From Fictibacillus phosphorivorans (lineage in GTDB: Bacteria; Bacillota; Bacilli; Bacillales; Fictibacillaceae), in the NCBI RefSeq assembly GCF_023715845.1, contig NZ_JAMBOR010000006.1, positions 1 through 64,000 on the forward strand: a DNA stretch of 64,000 bases. Direction: 5' to 3'. The notes below the pieces were generated by a model. The model ran no database searches and was not told the DNA's origin. It was given only the letters and a program-made list of their open reading frames with translations. Numbering within the stretch: position 1 is the stretch's first letter; the number at the start of each line of letters is the position of its first letter. Positions 51,099 through 59,476 of this stretch are shown piece after piece. A program made the position numbers and the translations under genes.

Positions 51099-51670
51099 CT
51101 ATTGAGCATTTACTTTGCCTCTATATTTTGCTTCTATATCGTCTTCAATATCAGATTCTAGTGTCCAAGCATTTTTTAATAGGGTTCTTTTATATCCACA
51201 TTTAGGACATTATATTTATATCTTCCTAGATAGGTTCTGGATACTTTCATTTTTCTATAATCATTTTTACAATAAGGTCCATCCACTCTACCTACATTAA
51301 TATCTAGTATCTCATTCGTAAAAGGATCTTTGCGTTTAGCATCAGCATATATTCTCCATTTAAATCCATAACCTTCCCCCTCAAATTCTAAGTCATAATT
51401 ATTTCCGATGCTCATAACCATTGGGTAAGGTGCTTGTAAATTATCAATTCTATTTCTAATAAACAAACGTAATAAAAGTAAAAGGATTAGCAGTAGTATC
51501 CAATATAAAAGAACTTTATAATTAATAACTATTTTAAGAAATTCTTTGAAATTAAAAGCTTCACCAAGATGTATAACATGAAAAGCATATGTAGTTATAA
51601 ATGTAGCGAATAGAGAGGCAAGTACACCAATAGTAAAGTCTCTTAGATTACCAATCACGATTGACACCAT
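51099..51670 (-). pseudogene. Membrane-anchored zinc-ribbon protein, one-base frameshift
   Basis: The first frame has two membrane helices (about residues 10-32 and 50-68) and a soluble domain with YPMVMSIGNNYDLEFEGEGY and VDGPYCKNDYRKM, then runs off near 51208. One base out of frame the sequence continues CPKCGYKRTLLKNAWTLESD with IEDDIEAKYRGKVNAQ and stops at 51099. Joined, GPYC...CPKCGY makes a zinc ribbon and the stop falls 35 bases before the PLD-like gene, as expected for an operon partner. A single missing T (AATTGT to AATGT) explains the break. Confidence 0.65.
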
Positions 51671-51937
51671 TCCTTACTAACTTATAATTATGGTAATTAC
51701 CTTTTATTATACAAAAAGCGCCATGAAAATGGTATTATAATCCAAATACACTTCTACTTTTAATGAGGTTACTTTGTTTCATATACTAATATTCCGAGAT
51801 GCGCCTCTTTCCAATTCTTAAAGTATCCTCAGAATATACATCTACTTTTTTCCTCAAATTATACATAGAATTCAAAGTATTAATTACAAATTCGAACTAA
51901 CGTTCTGACACTATATTAATAATGTAGAGTAAGCAAC

Positions 51938-51983
51938 AAAAACCCCTTAATGTTGTTATTCCAACGTTTCAGGGGTTCTTTTA
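51938..51983 (-). terminator. Hairpin in the 51.7-52.0 kb gap
   Basis: AACCCCTGAAACGTTGG and CAACATTAAGGGGTTTTT form an imperfect stem with a T run. The rest of the 51671-52050 gap shows no gene. Confidence 0.6.
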
Positions 51984-52050
51984 TCAATTTGCAAAATATC
52001 GGGACTAATTTGTATCCAATATTTATGGCAGTGTGTTTTAACTAATCTGG

Positions 52051-52275
52051 TCATTTCTCGGTTGAATTTAATTTATCAATTGGAGTCACATAATAATTAG
52101 CGAAAAATTCTATCTCGGACTGAACTCCGTAAGCGTGTGATTGCATACCTTTCATTTGCATAATTTAAAAAATATGGTCTTCTTTTAATCCCTCTTTAAC
52201 TTTTACAATATAAACTAATCGCTCAGGCTGTGCCTTTCTTACGTTTACTCCAAAAACTGCATAGTCAATTAACAT
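52051..52275 (-). pseudogene. 75-codon gene with one internal stop
   Basis: ATG 52275, with AGGAG upstream, reads MLIDYAVFGVNVRKAQPERL and VYIVKVKEGLKEDHIF, then TAA at 52167-52165, then continues in the same frame with IMQMKGMQSHAYGVQSEIEF and FANYYVTPIDKLNSTEK to TGA at 52051. It is a nonsense mutation in a small gene of unknown family; alternatively the first 36 codons alone are made. Confidence 0.5.
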
Positions 52276-52354
52276 TTGCTATAACTCCTGCTTTTTAAAG
52301 AACCTTTTCAATAAGCTTTGAATATATCTTAAAGCATTAAAAAATTCCTTATTA

Positions 52355-53374
52355 CTAGAAATCAACTTTAAGATTGCCTGTACTTTTTAATAATCCTTTA
52401 GCCTTCAACCTTTCCTCTCTTTTCCTCGTTTTATTACTCACCCTAGGTTTAACGTCTTTGGGTTTTATCTTGCTAGATTCGACTTCTATTAGATTTTTCA
52501 TAATACCTTTAGTGTAAGACTCTTTTTTATCCCTGTGCCCTTTCCTGTGTATGTCAAATGCAGACTCAACAATATCTACTCTATAGTTTTCTATTTCAGC
52601 TAGGAAGTTTACAACGGTTACTACACTTACTTTTTCAGAGTTTCTAGCTAGGCGAATACTTTCTAGGTAGTCCATGAAAATCTCTTGATTAATAGTTGTG
52701 AAAGGGAAGTCATTTGATACAACATTTTCAACAAACTGTGCCGTATCTTCATATGACTGTAAAAACAGTTCAGAATTTCTAAATACTTTTGATAAACAAG
52801 AGAACCCCTTGTTCTCTTTTATGTTAAATTCATTTTGTTTAAAAATTTTGTTAAAAGCTTTTGTTATAGTATCGCTGCTCTGTTTGAGCTTCTCATTGCT
52901 ATTTTGATAGTTATTTGGTTTGCTAGTGATACTGCCTTTACCTTCTTCTTCTCTTGATATCTCTTGCTTCTTAGGAACAATCTGATTGCTAGACTCATGA
53001 GTATTAGGTTTGTTGTCTGCTTGAATTTCTTCATATCTTAATATTGATGTCATATTTTTATAGTTGGTTAAATCTTGAAACAAAGAATAATCAACAATCA
53101 ATATCTTTGTTCCACTTTTCATTGGTAGAGTTTCAGTTTTAATAAGGCCCAAATCTTCCAACCTCTTAATAGAGCCTCTAATTTTCGAATATGACCACCC
53201 TGTCTCTTGTTCTAATTTTATTTTTGAAGTGATTAACTCACCTCTACTACATAGTTCGCTGTCAATAAAGTTGGCCTTCTCGCATAAAAAAAGGTATAAC
53301 ATCTTATCACGAGGCCTTTCAATTTTTATTCTTGGCACGATATAAAAGCCTTTTACATTTTGTACAGTAAACAA
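52355..53374 (-). CDS. Replication-initiation-like protein, winged helix plus DnaD-like tail
   Basis: A 339-residue protein. The N-terminal 100 residues form a winged helix of the replisome-organiser type (KLEQETGWSYSKIRGSIKRLEDLGLIKTET), a Ser/Asn/Lys-rich linker follows, and the C-terminal half is helical, ending KESYTKGIMKNLIEVESSK like DnaD-type replication proteins. Such genes belong to phages, plasmids or ICEs. TTG 53374 has GAGGTG eight bases upstream. It supports a mobile origin for this island. Confidence 0.65.
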   Translation of the reverse strand: MFTVQNVKGFYIVPRIKIERPRDKMLYLFLCEKANFIDSELCSRGELITSKIKLEQETGWSYSKIRGSIKRLEDLGLIKTETLPMKSGTKILIVDYSLFQDLTNYKNMTSILRYEEIQADNKPNTHESSNQIVPKKQEISREEEGKGSITSKPNNYQNSNEKLKQSSDTITKAFNKIFKQNEFNIKENKGFSCLSKVFRNSELFLQSYEDTAQFVENVVSNDFPFTTINQEIFMDYLESIRLARNSEKVSVVTVVNFLAEIENYRVDIVESAFDIHRKGHRDKKESYTKGIMKNLIEVESSKIKPKDVKPRVSNKTRKREERLKAKGLLKSTGNLKVDF

Positions 53375-53532
53375 AGTTAATTCACCTCTTCAATTGATTT
53401 TAAATACTGTACATTATGTGTTTGAATATTTTAAGTCCTTATAATAAGTTTTTTTCCACTAATATTTTCTCTATTAGCTTTGATCTAAATACGTCAAGTG
53501 TAGATCACATCATTCTTTTATTTTTAATTAAA

Positions 53533-53577
53533 CTTATAAAATAAATCCCGCTCATAAAAATGAACGGGATTTATACT
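53533..53577 (-). terminator. Terminator of the TIR gene
   Basis: ATAAATCCCGTTCATT and TGAGCGGGATTTAT stem, 30 bases 3' of the TIR gene. Confidence 0.75.
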
Positions 53578-53608
53578 TTATTCATTGTTGGTGGCATAAC
53601 CAGTTTTG

Positions 53609-54439
53609 TTATTTTACTAGCTTCTTAACACCTTCAACTATATCATCCATAGTGTTAACAGCAGAGTTAAGGGCTAGTTTACCAGCTAAAGGATAGCTAT
53701 ATTTTTTTACTTGATCAGCTGTAACATTATGCCAAATTGGTAGTATCATTTGTTTACCTGTTGCACTCTCTTTAGAAAGGATTCCATCTAATTCATAGTT
53801 TGTCCAGTACTTCTCTATAAAACTCGGAGATACAACAACTATCCCATATTTTGAATATGCAAGGCCTTTATCAATTTCCCTTCTAATACTTTGTCCCCAA
53901 CCTATACTATTGGTGTCATACCATATTGTTATACCAGCAGCCATTAAATGATCAGCTAATGTCGAAACATAACTGTCTTTATCATCTGCCGAATGTGAAA
54001 TAAAGACATCATATTCTCTAGCTTCACCGACTTCTTTGTTGGATGCATTTAGATTCTCAAACTCTTGGTTTTGCTGAGAGTATAACGCGTTAATTTTTTC
54101 TTCTTGTTTTATATTGAGTTTGTTTATCGCTTCCTGTTCAGTTTTACTAAGATTCGTTAGTGCTTTATTTAGTTCAATATTCTTTTTGGCAATTTCAGTC
54201 ATAACCTTAGCCTGATCTTCTTTTGCTTTTTGTACTTTTTTATTTTCTCGTTCTATTTCTTTTTGTTTGGTTGAAACTGTAGAAGTACTTTTAGTTCTTT
54301 TTATCGTTGCATTTGCGCTGTTTATCTTTTTAATTGCATTACTTTCATCTTTTACAGCATTTGCCCTTTTTCCCTCTAAACGGCTTATGTCGTTTCTAAG
54401 CCTTTTAATTTTTGACTCCAACAGCGTTATACTAGACAC
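53609..54439 (-). CDS. Coiled-coil TIR-domain protein, TirS-like
   Basis: A protein of about 276 residues: the first 135 are a charged coiled coil; the last 135 are a TIR domain. Box 1 is YDVFISHSADDKD, and the catalytic Glu of NAD-cleaving TIRs is present in SFIEKYWTNYELDGIL (about residue 216). Size and order match, from memory, the S. aureus protein TirS and other TIRs in mobile islands. Expected to hydrolyse NAD+ or NAD-derived signals, in cell-suicide immunity or in host modulation. GTG 54439 with GGAG is preferred over TTG 54454. Confidence 0.85.
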   Translation of the reverse strand: MSSITLLESKIKRLRNDISRLEGKRANAVKDESNAIKKINSANATIKRTKSTSTVSTKQKEIERENKKVQKAKEDQAKVMTEIAKKNIELNKALTNLSKTEQEAINKLNIKQEEKINALYSQQNQEFENLNASNKEVGEAREYDVFISHSADDKDSYVSTLADHLMAAGITIWYDTNSIGWGQSIRREIDKGLAYSKYGIVVVSPSFIEKYWTNYELDGILSKESATGKQMILPIWHNVTADQVKKYSYPLAGKLALNSAVNTMDDIVEGVKKLVK

Positions 54440-54568
54440 TTTTTTCAACTCCAATTCTAATATTTATTAAATCTAAGAAACTATGATTGATCTTATTCTA
54501 ATTATACAACACGAGGGAGAACTAATGTTCTATAATTAATTTAAACTATATACGAAAGAGGTGAAGTG

Positions 54569-55303
54569 ATGAATAAGTCTTTTGAAATCCTTTTAAAAGA
54601 AGTTTTTCATGAGGAATTCTCCCATTTCAATGATGATCTCGATAAAAAAGTAGACTCTTTGCCAAAGAAGTACCTGACTATTAAAGAAGTATCAAAAATG
54701 ACTGGTATAGGAACTTATACTTTGCGACAGTTAACCTATGCAAGAGCTATGCCTCACAGGAAAATTAAAGCTCGGATTATTTTTGAAGAAAGAGAAATTA
54801 AAGAAACAATCTCAGATTACAATAAATTTGGTTGGACTGATCCAGATAAGAATTGGGATGTACAGTTAGTGCAGGATGAAATCATGCAATTTGAAAGAGA
54901 AAAGGGAGGCAATAAAATGATTGAAGACATTCTGAGAGAAATAATTAGAGAGGAGCTTAATAATTTCTCTAAGGATATTAAAAAGCATACTAACAAAGAA
55001 AAAACTAGCTATTATGGCAGAACCGTTTTAACAATAAAAGAAGCTGCTACTCATTTTAGAACAAGTCCTTCCACAATATATAGTCTAATTAAGGAAGATG
55101 GAATGCCCCACTTCAAAATTCAGAGCAGGTTTTATATTGTATTGGAAGAAGCTGAAGCATACTTATGGAGAGAAACTGCGAAATCATATGCAAACGAAGG
55201 AAATATTTATTGGCAACGAATTCTTCAAAGACTGGATTGGGAAGAAAAAGAGAGAGAATTAGCTTATGCGAAAGCTTTGAAAAGATTAGAAGAAAGCTAC
55301 TAA
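54569..55303 (+). CDS. Tandem-duplicated excisionase-type HTH protein
   Basis: A 244-residue protein made of two related halves. Each starts with an acidic helix (EILLKEVFHEEF / EDILREIIREEL), followed by an excisionase/MerR-like HTH: YLTIKEVSKMTGIGTYTLRQ with ARAMPHRKIKARIIF, and VLTIKEAATHFRTSPSTIYS with DGMPHFKIQSRFYIV. A perfect internal start exists: GGGAGG then ATG at 54917, so the second half may also be made alone. It lies divergent from the TIR gene and may control it. Confidence 0.75.
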   Translation: MNKSFEILLKEVFHEEFSHFNDDLDKKVDSLPKKYLTIKEVSKMTGIGTYTLRQLTYARAMPHRKIKARIIFEEREIKETISDYNKFGWTDPDKNWDVQLVQDEIMQFEREKGGNKMIEDILREIIREELNNFSKDIKKHTNKEKTSYYGRTVLTIKEAATHFRTSPSTIYSLIKEDGMPHFKIQSRFYIVLEEAEAYLWRETAKSYANEGNIYWQRILQRLDWEEKERELAYAKALKRLEESY

Positions 55304-55307
55304 TATA

Positions 55308-55352
55308 AAACAGCAACGATAGGACCAGATTGCTTTATCGTTGCTGTATTGT
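55308..55352. terminator. Bidirectional hairpin
   Basis: ACAGCAACGATA and TATCGTTGCTGT arms around AGGACCAGATTGCTT-type loop, between convergent genes. Confidence 0.8.
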
Positions 55353-55417
55353 AACCAAATCAATTGGCAACAAACAGTTCCGTAGTTAATATGTTTATAT
55401 TCAGCTTTCTTTATTCA

Positions 55418-55621
55418 CTACCTGCCAAACCACTTCTCCCACAATTCTTGAAATACATAATTACGTTTAATCATCACAGCATAACCAAATGCCAAGATAA
55501 ACACAGAAAAAGGCTCAACTGGCAATCCTAAGACGATGTTTATTAATATGACATATGTTAATGCCAGTGGGAGACATATGCCCAAAATATTGACATATAA
55601 CATTAATCTCTTAAAATCCAC
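55418..55621 (-). CDS. Small two-helix membrane protein
   Basis: A 67-residue protein with helices at about 7-30 and 36-52 and a C-terminal KRNYVFQELWEKWFGR. The GTG start at 55621 has AAGGAGG upstream. It is the last gene of a six-gene minus-strand cassette beginning at 57627. Not recognised. Confidence 0.6.
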   Translation of the reverse strand: MDFKRLMLYVNILGICLPLALTYVILINIVLGLPVEPFSVFILAFGYAVMIKRNYVFQELWEKWFGR

Positions 55622-55660
55622 GAACCTTCCTCCTTCATATAGGATGATTATTTTACTGTT

Positions 55661-55930
55661 TTACTCACTTTCTGACTCCATATTGTCTATAATTTTGACT
55701 AAGAATTCTTCCCACTTGTCATCTTCAAGGAAGAAAAAATCTAAATAACTCGAATTAATCTCTCCATAATCTGTTTTTTGAATAGCTTTCCTTCTCCCGT
55801 ATCCATTATTCTGCTGCGAATATAAATTCTGTAAGTTAGAAATCAATTGATTAAATCGCCAATCAGGTTGCTGCTGCCATATTGTATTAAGTAAGTTTAA
55901 GATTCTTTCAATACGTTCAGGTTCTCTCAT
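55661..55930 (-). CDS. DUF1040/YihD-like protein
   Basis: An 89-residue protein beginning MREPERIERILNLLNTIWQQ, then PDWRFNQLISNLQNLY, and ending FFLEDDKWEEFL. This matches, from memory, the short DUF1040 family (E. coli YihD), which opens MRDPKRI-x-RI-x-x-LL and ends with an ED-D-x-WE pattern. Function unknown. GGAGTGAG precedes ATG 55930. It starts 22 bases after the Uma2 gene's stop, in one operon. Confidence 0.65.
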   Translation of the reverse strand: MREPERIERILNLLNTIWQQQPDWRFNQLISNLQNLYSQQNNGYGRRKAIQKTDYGEINSSYLDFFFLEDDKWEEFLVKIIDNMESESE

Positions 55931-55952
55931 TGTCTCACTCCTCTCTAAATAA

Positions 55953-56480
55953 TCATTGCTCTTTAAACAGAATTGCTAGGTCCACATTAAATTCTGGTAT
56001 CAGTTTAGACCCGACAACACCCTCATTTTTTGCAATGTCTGATTGCTTGTATCCCTGTTCATCCAGCGAAAATATAAGGACAGCTTTGAGTAAAGGATTT
56101 ATAACCCAATATTCACTGACTTTAAAGCTCATATATAGATCTAATTTTAAAACTAAATCATGAGCTTGATTAGATGAACTAATTATCTCAAAGATGACAT
56201 CTGGAACCTGTCTTCTCTCATTCAAAAATTTAAAAACTGCTAAGTCAGGTTTAATTATTGCGATATCATCCTGTTTAATTAATAATACATCGTTCGGATA
56301 ACTACAAAATGAATAAATCATTCCACCCAATACTAGTAATTTCTTACTTAGTCTTTCAAGAATGAGTTGATGTTCCTTTTGAGACGGTGGTAGACTATAT
56401 ATTTCTTCATGTATGTATTCTAGAGGATTAGGCGAACTCTCGCTTTTTTGATAAAATTCTTCTAAAGAATATCGGCTCAT
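55953..56480 (-). CDS. Uma2-family (DUF820) PD-(D/E)XK nuclease-like protein
   Basis: A 175-residue protein with the Uma2 restriction-endonuclease-like fold. Catalytic-type residues are PDLAVF (Asp, about residue 84), VPDVIFEIIS (Glu, about residue 100) and the Lys in DLVLKLDLYMSFKVSEYWVI. Uma2 proteins are abundant in cyanobacteria and rarer in Bacillota; their role is not established. ATG 56480 is preceded by AAGGTGG. In a six-gene cassette with HTH and unknown proteins it may be the nuclease component. Confidence 0.85.
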   Translation of the reverse strand: MSRYSLEEFYQKSESSPNPLEYIHEEIYSLPPSQKEHQLILERLSKKLLVLGGMIYSFCSYPNDVLLIKQDDIAIIKPDLAVFKFLNERRQVPDVIFEIISSSNQAHDLVLKLDLYMSFKVSEYWVINPLLKAVLIFSLDEQGYKQSDIAKNEGVVGSKLIPEFNVDLAILFKEQ

Positions 56481-56537
56481 AGCCCCCACCTTTCCTTCCT
56501 CAATAGTAATAAGGGGATCTTACTTTTATCATATACA

Positions 56538-56960
56538 TCAACCTAAAAGTAGCTCTAATTCTAAGACAGTATAATAACCACTTCGAGAAGATTCAGAAAT
56601 CAATTGTTCTCTAACTAAGTGATTTATTGAGTGTTTTAATTGGGTCTTTTTAATTCTCGTTCTTTTGGCTAATTCATTAATATCTAGTTTTACAGTGATT
56701 TCTTGATTATTAAATACAAGTAAACATAGGTAGACATAAACAACTAAATCTATTCCCCTTATTTCTTCCCCATACTCTGCAGCAATTGCATTAGAAGGAA
56801 CAAAAAAACTCTTCTCACTGTTTGAATTTAGTTTCTCATCTGTACCACCCAAAAAAGTTTCAACTTGCTTATCAAATTGCCTATATATCTCCTCATACAA
56901 TTCTACATCAGTAAGCGATTGATTAAATAAACTTGTTGGCAGAATAAACAGATCTAGCAT
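56538..56960 (-). CDS. Winged-helix protein of the cassette
   Basis: A 140-residue protein. The second half has a helix-turn-helix pattern (KLDINELAKRTRIKKTQLKHSINHLVREQLISESS followed by a strand), preceded by GIDLVVYVYLCLLVFNNQE, as in replication-initiator or DnaD N-domains. The N-terminus is polar. AGGAG precedes ATG 56960. It lies 53 bases after the previous cassette gene and upstream of the Uma2 gene. Confidence 0.6.
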   Translation of the reverse strand: MLDLFILPTSLFNQSLTDVELYEEIYRQFDKQVETFLGGTDEKLNSNSEKSFFVPSNAIAAEYGEEIRGIDLVVYVYLCLLVFNNQEITVKLDINELAKRTRIKKTQLKHSINHLVREQLISESSRSGYYTVLELELLLG

Positions 56961-57013
56961 ATTATCTCCTAACTTTGTGTAGTACTTTAAAATTAATTCA
57001 CGATAGAATGTTG

Positions 57014-57310
57014 CTACTCGATTCTAGTTCTAGTGACCTTTTTGTTGCTGTACGTTTCATTTCTAATCTTTTTCGCCTTCTCAACCTCAGATTGAATCAC
57101 TTTAATTGTGCTATCCTTTGCATTTTCACACTCTTCAAGAGTTGCACCAATATCGTTAGCCCAAAAACCGTGAGAACCTAATAACAGTTGAATTTCATTA
57201 AATAATTCAGTCGTTAATTCTTTATGTGCTTCCTCCATCTCAAAGGCCTTTATATTTTCTTCAACAACAGTGGCTAAATTAATTACTATTTTTCCTGAAT
57301 AGATTTTCAT
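57014..57310 (-). CDS. Hypothetical helical protein of the cassette
   Basis: A 98-residue protein: a short strand start (KIYSGKIVINLATVVEENIKAF), then helices with ELTTELFNEIQLLLGSHGFW and a charged C-terminal coiled region ending KKVTRTRIE. Not recognised. It follows the first cassette gene after 32 bases. Confidence 0.55.
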   Translation of the reverse strand: MKIYSGKIVINLATVVEENIKAFEMEEAHKELTTELFNEIQLLLGSHGFWANDIGATLEECENAKDSTIKVIQSEVEKAKKIRNETYSNKKVTRTRIE

Positions 57311-57342
57311 TGTGTTAGTAGTCCCCCTAAGTTATTTAAGAA

Positions 57343-57627
57343 TTATTTCTTTATTGGGTGATCAATCATAAACGTCATTGAGTCAATAAATCCTTGTCGG
57401 TATGCTTGTTTTGTTTGAAAAAAGACCTGCTCGAATATATTTGATCTAATATCTTCAATTAGCGAGAATCTCTCCTCTTCATTAAGCACTTTTGTTGCTT
57501 CATATAATTTCTCTTCTGTATCTCTATAGATTAAATCAATTCGCAATTGGTTTTCTTCACTTACTAATAAAGCTTCTATTCTTTGTTCAATAAAATGTTC
57601 AGTTGCTCCTTTCAAACCATCAATCAT
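57343..57627 (-). CDS. Hypothetical helical protein, first gene of the cassette
   Basis: A 94-residue α-helical protein (EHFIEQRIEALLVSEENQLR, then LNEEERFSLIEDIRSNIFEQ, ending GFIDSMTFMIDHPIKK). It resembles small Bacillota proteins of unknown function near phage-type repressors. GGAGGG lies before ATG 57627. Two direct repeats TTTCCGTTTAA (57650, 57667) stand upstream, between it and the divergent Xre gene. Confidence 0.6.
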   Translation of the reverse strand: MIDGLKGATEHFIEQRIEALLVSEENQLRIDLIYRDTEEKLYEATKVLNEEERFSLIEDIRSNIFEQVFFQTKQAYRQGFIDSMTFMIDHPIKK

Positions 57628-57649
57628 AGTATCCCTCCTCAGCTTGATT

Positions 57650-57677
57650 TTTCCGTTTAAACCAAATTTCCGTTTAA
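57650..57677. promoter_or_regulatory. Direct-repeat operator candidate
   Basis: TTTCCGTTTAA occurs at 57650-57660 and 57667-57677, 17 bases apart, between divergent starts of the cassette and the Xre regulator. Confidence 0.55.
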
Positions 57678-57786
57678 CGAAAATTATACGACATAATTAT
57701 TTGATTGTAAAACTGAAAAAATGTACGATAGTTGAAAAGATATATTTATAAATATAAATATAAATAGGCATATAAGAGGGAATAAA

Positions 57787-58149
57787 ATGGATAACATAGC
57801 TGCTGGGAAGTTAATTAAGGAGTTACGATTGAGTAAAAAAATAACCTTGAACAAATTTGCAAGTAAGGTGAAGATATCGACCTCGTCCTTGTCTCGTATT
57901 GAAAATGGCAACCAAGAAATGTCTTTTACTCAATTAATAATCATATGTGAGGAACTAGGAATTTCAGTGAGTGAGTTTATTAAAAAACTTGAAAAGACTA
58001 ATCACTTATTTTATGACTTGCTATCAATGGATAATATATCTAACGAATCCGTTTTAGATATAGATAGTAGATTACAAAAAATGATTGATGAACTACAAGC
58101 TGAACAAAAAAAAGCGTTATTTCTCTTCTTACTTTCTATAAAGAAATAA
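57787..58149 (+). CDS. Xre-family regulator
   Basis: A 120-residue protein with an N-terminal HTH_3 domain: GKLIKELRLSKKITLNKFAS, recognition helix in KISTSSLSRIENGNQEMS, and the rest helical (RLQKMIDELQAEQKKALFLF), a likely dimerisation part. Divergent from the six-gene cassette; probably its repressor acting on the TTTCCGTTTAA repeats. AGAGGG precedes ATG 57787. Confidence 0.85.
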   Translation: MDNIAAGKLIKELRLSKKITLNKFASKVKISTSSLSRIENGNQEMSFTQLIIICEELGISVSEFIKKLEKTNHLFYDLLSMDNISNESVLDIDSRLQKMIDELQAEQKKALFLFLLSIKK

Positions 58150-58210
58150 CGATTATTAAATAATATTCAGTTACAGATCTAACAAATATATTTTGATACT
58201 TAAAAATAAA

Positions 58211-58254
58211 AATGCTGTAAAAACAAAATTTACTATCTTGTTTTACAGCATTCC
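58211..58254 (-). terminator. Terminator of the 58257 gene
   Basis: AATGCTGTAAAACAAG and TTGTTTTTACAGCATTTTT arms, immediately 3' of the gene. Confidence 0.8.
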
Positions 58255-58256
58255 AA

Positions 58257-58484
58257 TCATTTACTTTTTGTTAATTCTCTTCGCAATTCTTCCGGCAAAC
58301 AATCGTTAAGAAAGTTAAATAATACTCTGCCATCCACTTTGTCAGCTAAATAGTTGAAATAAACCTTTTCTTCATTTTCAATTTCAATTCCTTCAAAGTG
58401 TTCTTTATACAAATCCCATAAGCACGGATGCTGCTCTTTTATATACTTAAAATTGAAACAAACCCCTGTTTTTAGATAATTCAT
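58257..58484 (-). CDS. Hypothetical small acidic protein
   Basis: A 75-residue soluble protein (FNFKYIKEQHPCLWDLYKEH near the start; VLFNFLNDCLPEELRRELTK at the end). AAGGTTG precedes ATG 58484 and a strong terminator follows. Family not recognised. Confidence 0.55.
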   Translation of the reverse strand: MNYLKTGVCFNFKYIKEQHPCLWDLYKEHFEGIEIENEEKVYFNYLADKVDGRVLFNFLNDCLPEELRRELTKSK

Positions 58485-58508
58485 CCAAACACAACCTTTC
58501 TCTGGATA

Positions 58509-58769
58509 TTAAAAAAGAATAGCTTTCGATAAGAAGTAAATACAAAATAATGTAAGTGTTACCGTAATAAAAATCCCAAAAACTCTAGTCTTCTTTTTAA
58601 ACTGCATTATAAAGCTAATTATCTAAATTGCAAATAGAGACATGAAGTACCACCTATTTGTTGCTGCATCCGTTTCAGCTATACCCGGACTCGCCATCCA
58701 CAAAGAAACCAGTAATACAAAGAGGTATGAGAGCAAATTCCAACTATACCAAACTATTTTTCTTGGCAT
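58509..58769 (-). pseudogene. Three-helix membrane protein with internal stop
   Basis: ATG 58769, with GGGGGACC upstream, reads MPRKIVWYSWNLLSYLFVLL and VSLWMASPGIAETDAATNRW, then YFMSLFAI followed by TAG, and the same frame continues IISFIMQFKKKTRVFGIFIT and VTLTLFCIYFLSKAILF to TAA at 58509. One nonsense codon in an otherwise open 87-codon frame. No family recognised. Confidence 0.5.
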
Positions 58770-58990
58770 TTTCTTGGTCCCCCATTTCATTTAACTGAAC
58801 ATTCATCGTTTTCCATTTTACTGTAATTCAAAAGGTGTTATGTTGTTATTGGGAAATTCAATGTGGTCAATATTTATAAGGATACCACTTTACAAATATA
58901 TGGTAAATATTGTGAAATTTATATTCGCAATAGGAATATAATAAATTCCTTATTTGATATTAATTTAGTTTTTACTATTGCAGTCAATTG

Positions 58991-59476
58991 TTAAAGATTA
59001 TCTCCCTTATTATTTTTTAGATTAAAGCTCTTCAATCCTGTCTCTAGTAATACATGAATGAACCCATTAATTTTAAAGGAGTTTTTCTTACATATACTTT
59101 TTATTAACTCATAGTTTTCTTCCGTTAGAAATAGAGATTTCTTCTCTGTTAACTCTGAATGGTCAACATCCCGATAAGAAAGAAATAATTCATATTCTTT
59201 ATCCTCTGTTTTTATTTCAGAATGAACCTCTGCAGATTGATTTTGGTTTATTTCTTTATCTACTTTCAGCACTTTTATTGTTTTAGTTATGTCCCGATTC
59301 AATGCTGTGTACTTGTCGTTGCTACTGCAGAGCCACTCGTTGGTTTCATTATCAAATTCTACACAAGAGTTTTTAAGCTTTTTCAACAATGATCCTACGG
59401 GTTTATTTAGTTTCTTCGCTAAATCGGATATAGAATTACCTTCATTTAAGAAATCTAATACCTCAGATATTAACAA
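58991..59476 (-). CDS. Putative DNA-binding protein with HTH and RHH-like ends
   Basis: A 161-residue protein. The N-terminus suggests a helix-turn-helix (VLDFLNEGNSISDLAKKLNKPVGSLLKKLKNS). A charged linker follows, and the C-terminus LTEENYELIKSICKKNSFKINGFIHVLLETGL looks like a ribbon-helix-helix or helical oligomerisation unit. The TTG start at 59476 has GGGAGGG nine bases upstream. It may be a plasmid-type partition or copy-control factor; that is inference. Confidence 0.6.
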   Translation of the reverse strand: MLISEVLDFLNEGNSISDLAKKLNKPVGSLLKKLKNSCVEFDNETNEWLCSSNDKYTALNRDITKTIKVLKVDKEINQNQSAEVHSEIKTEDKEYELFLSYRDVDHSELTEKKSLFLTEENYELIKSICKKNSFKINGFIHVLLETGLKSFNLKNNKGDNL

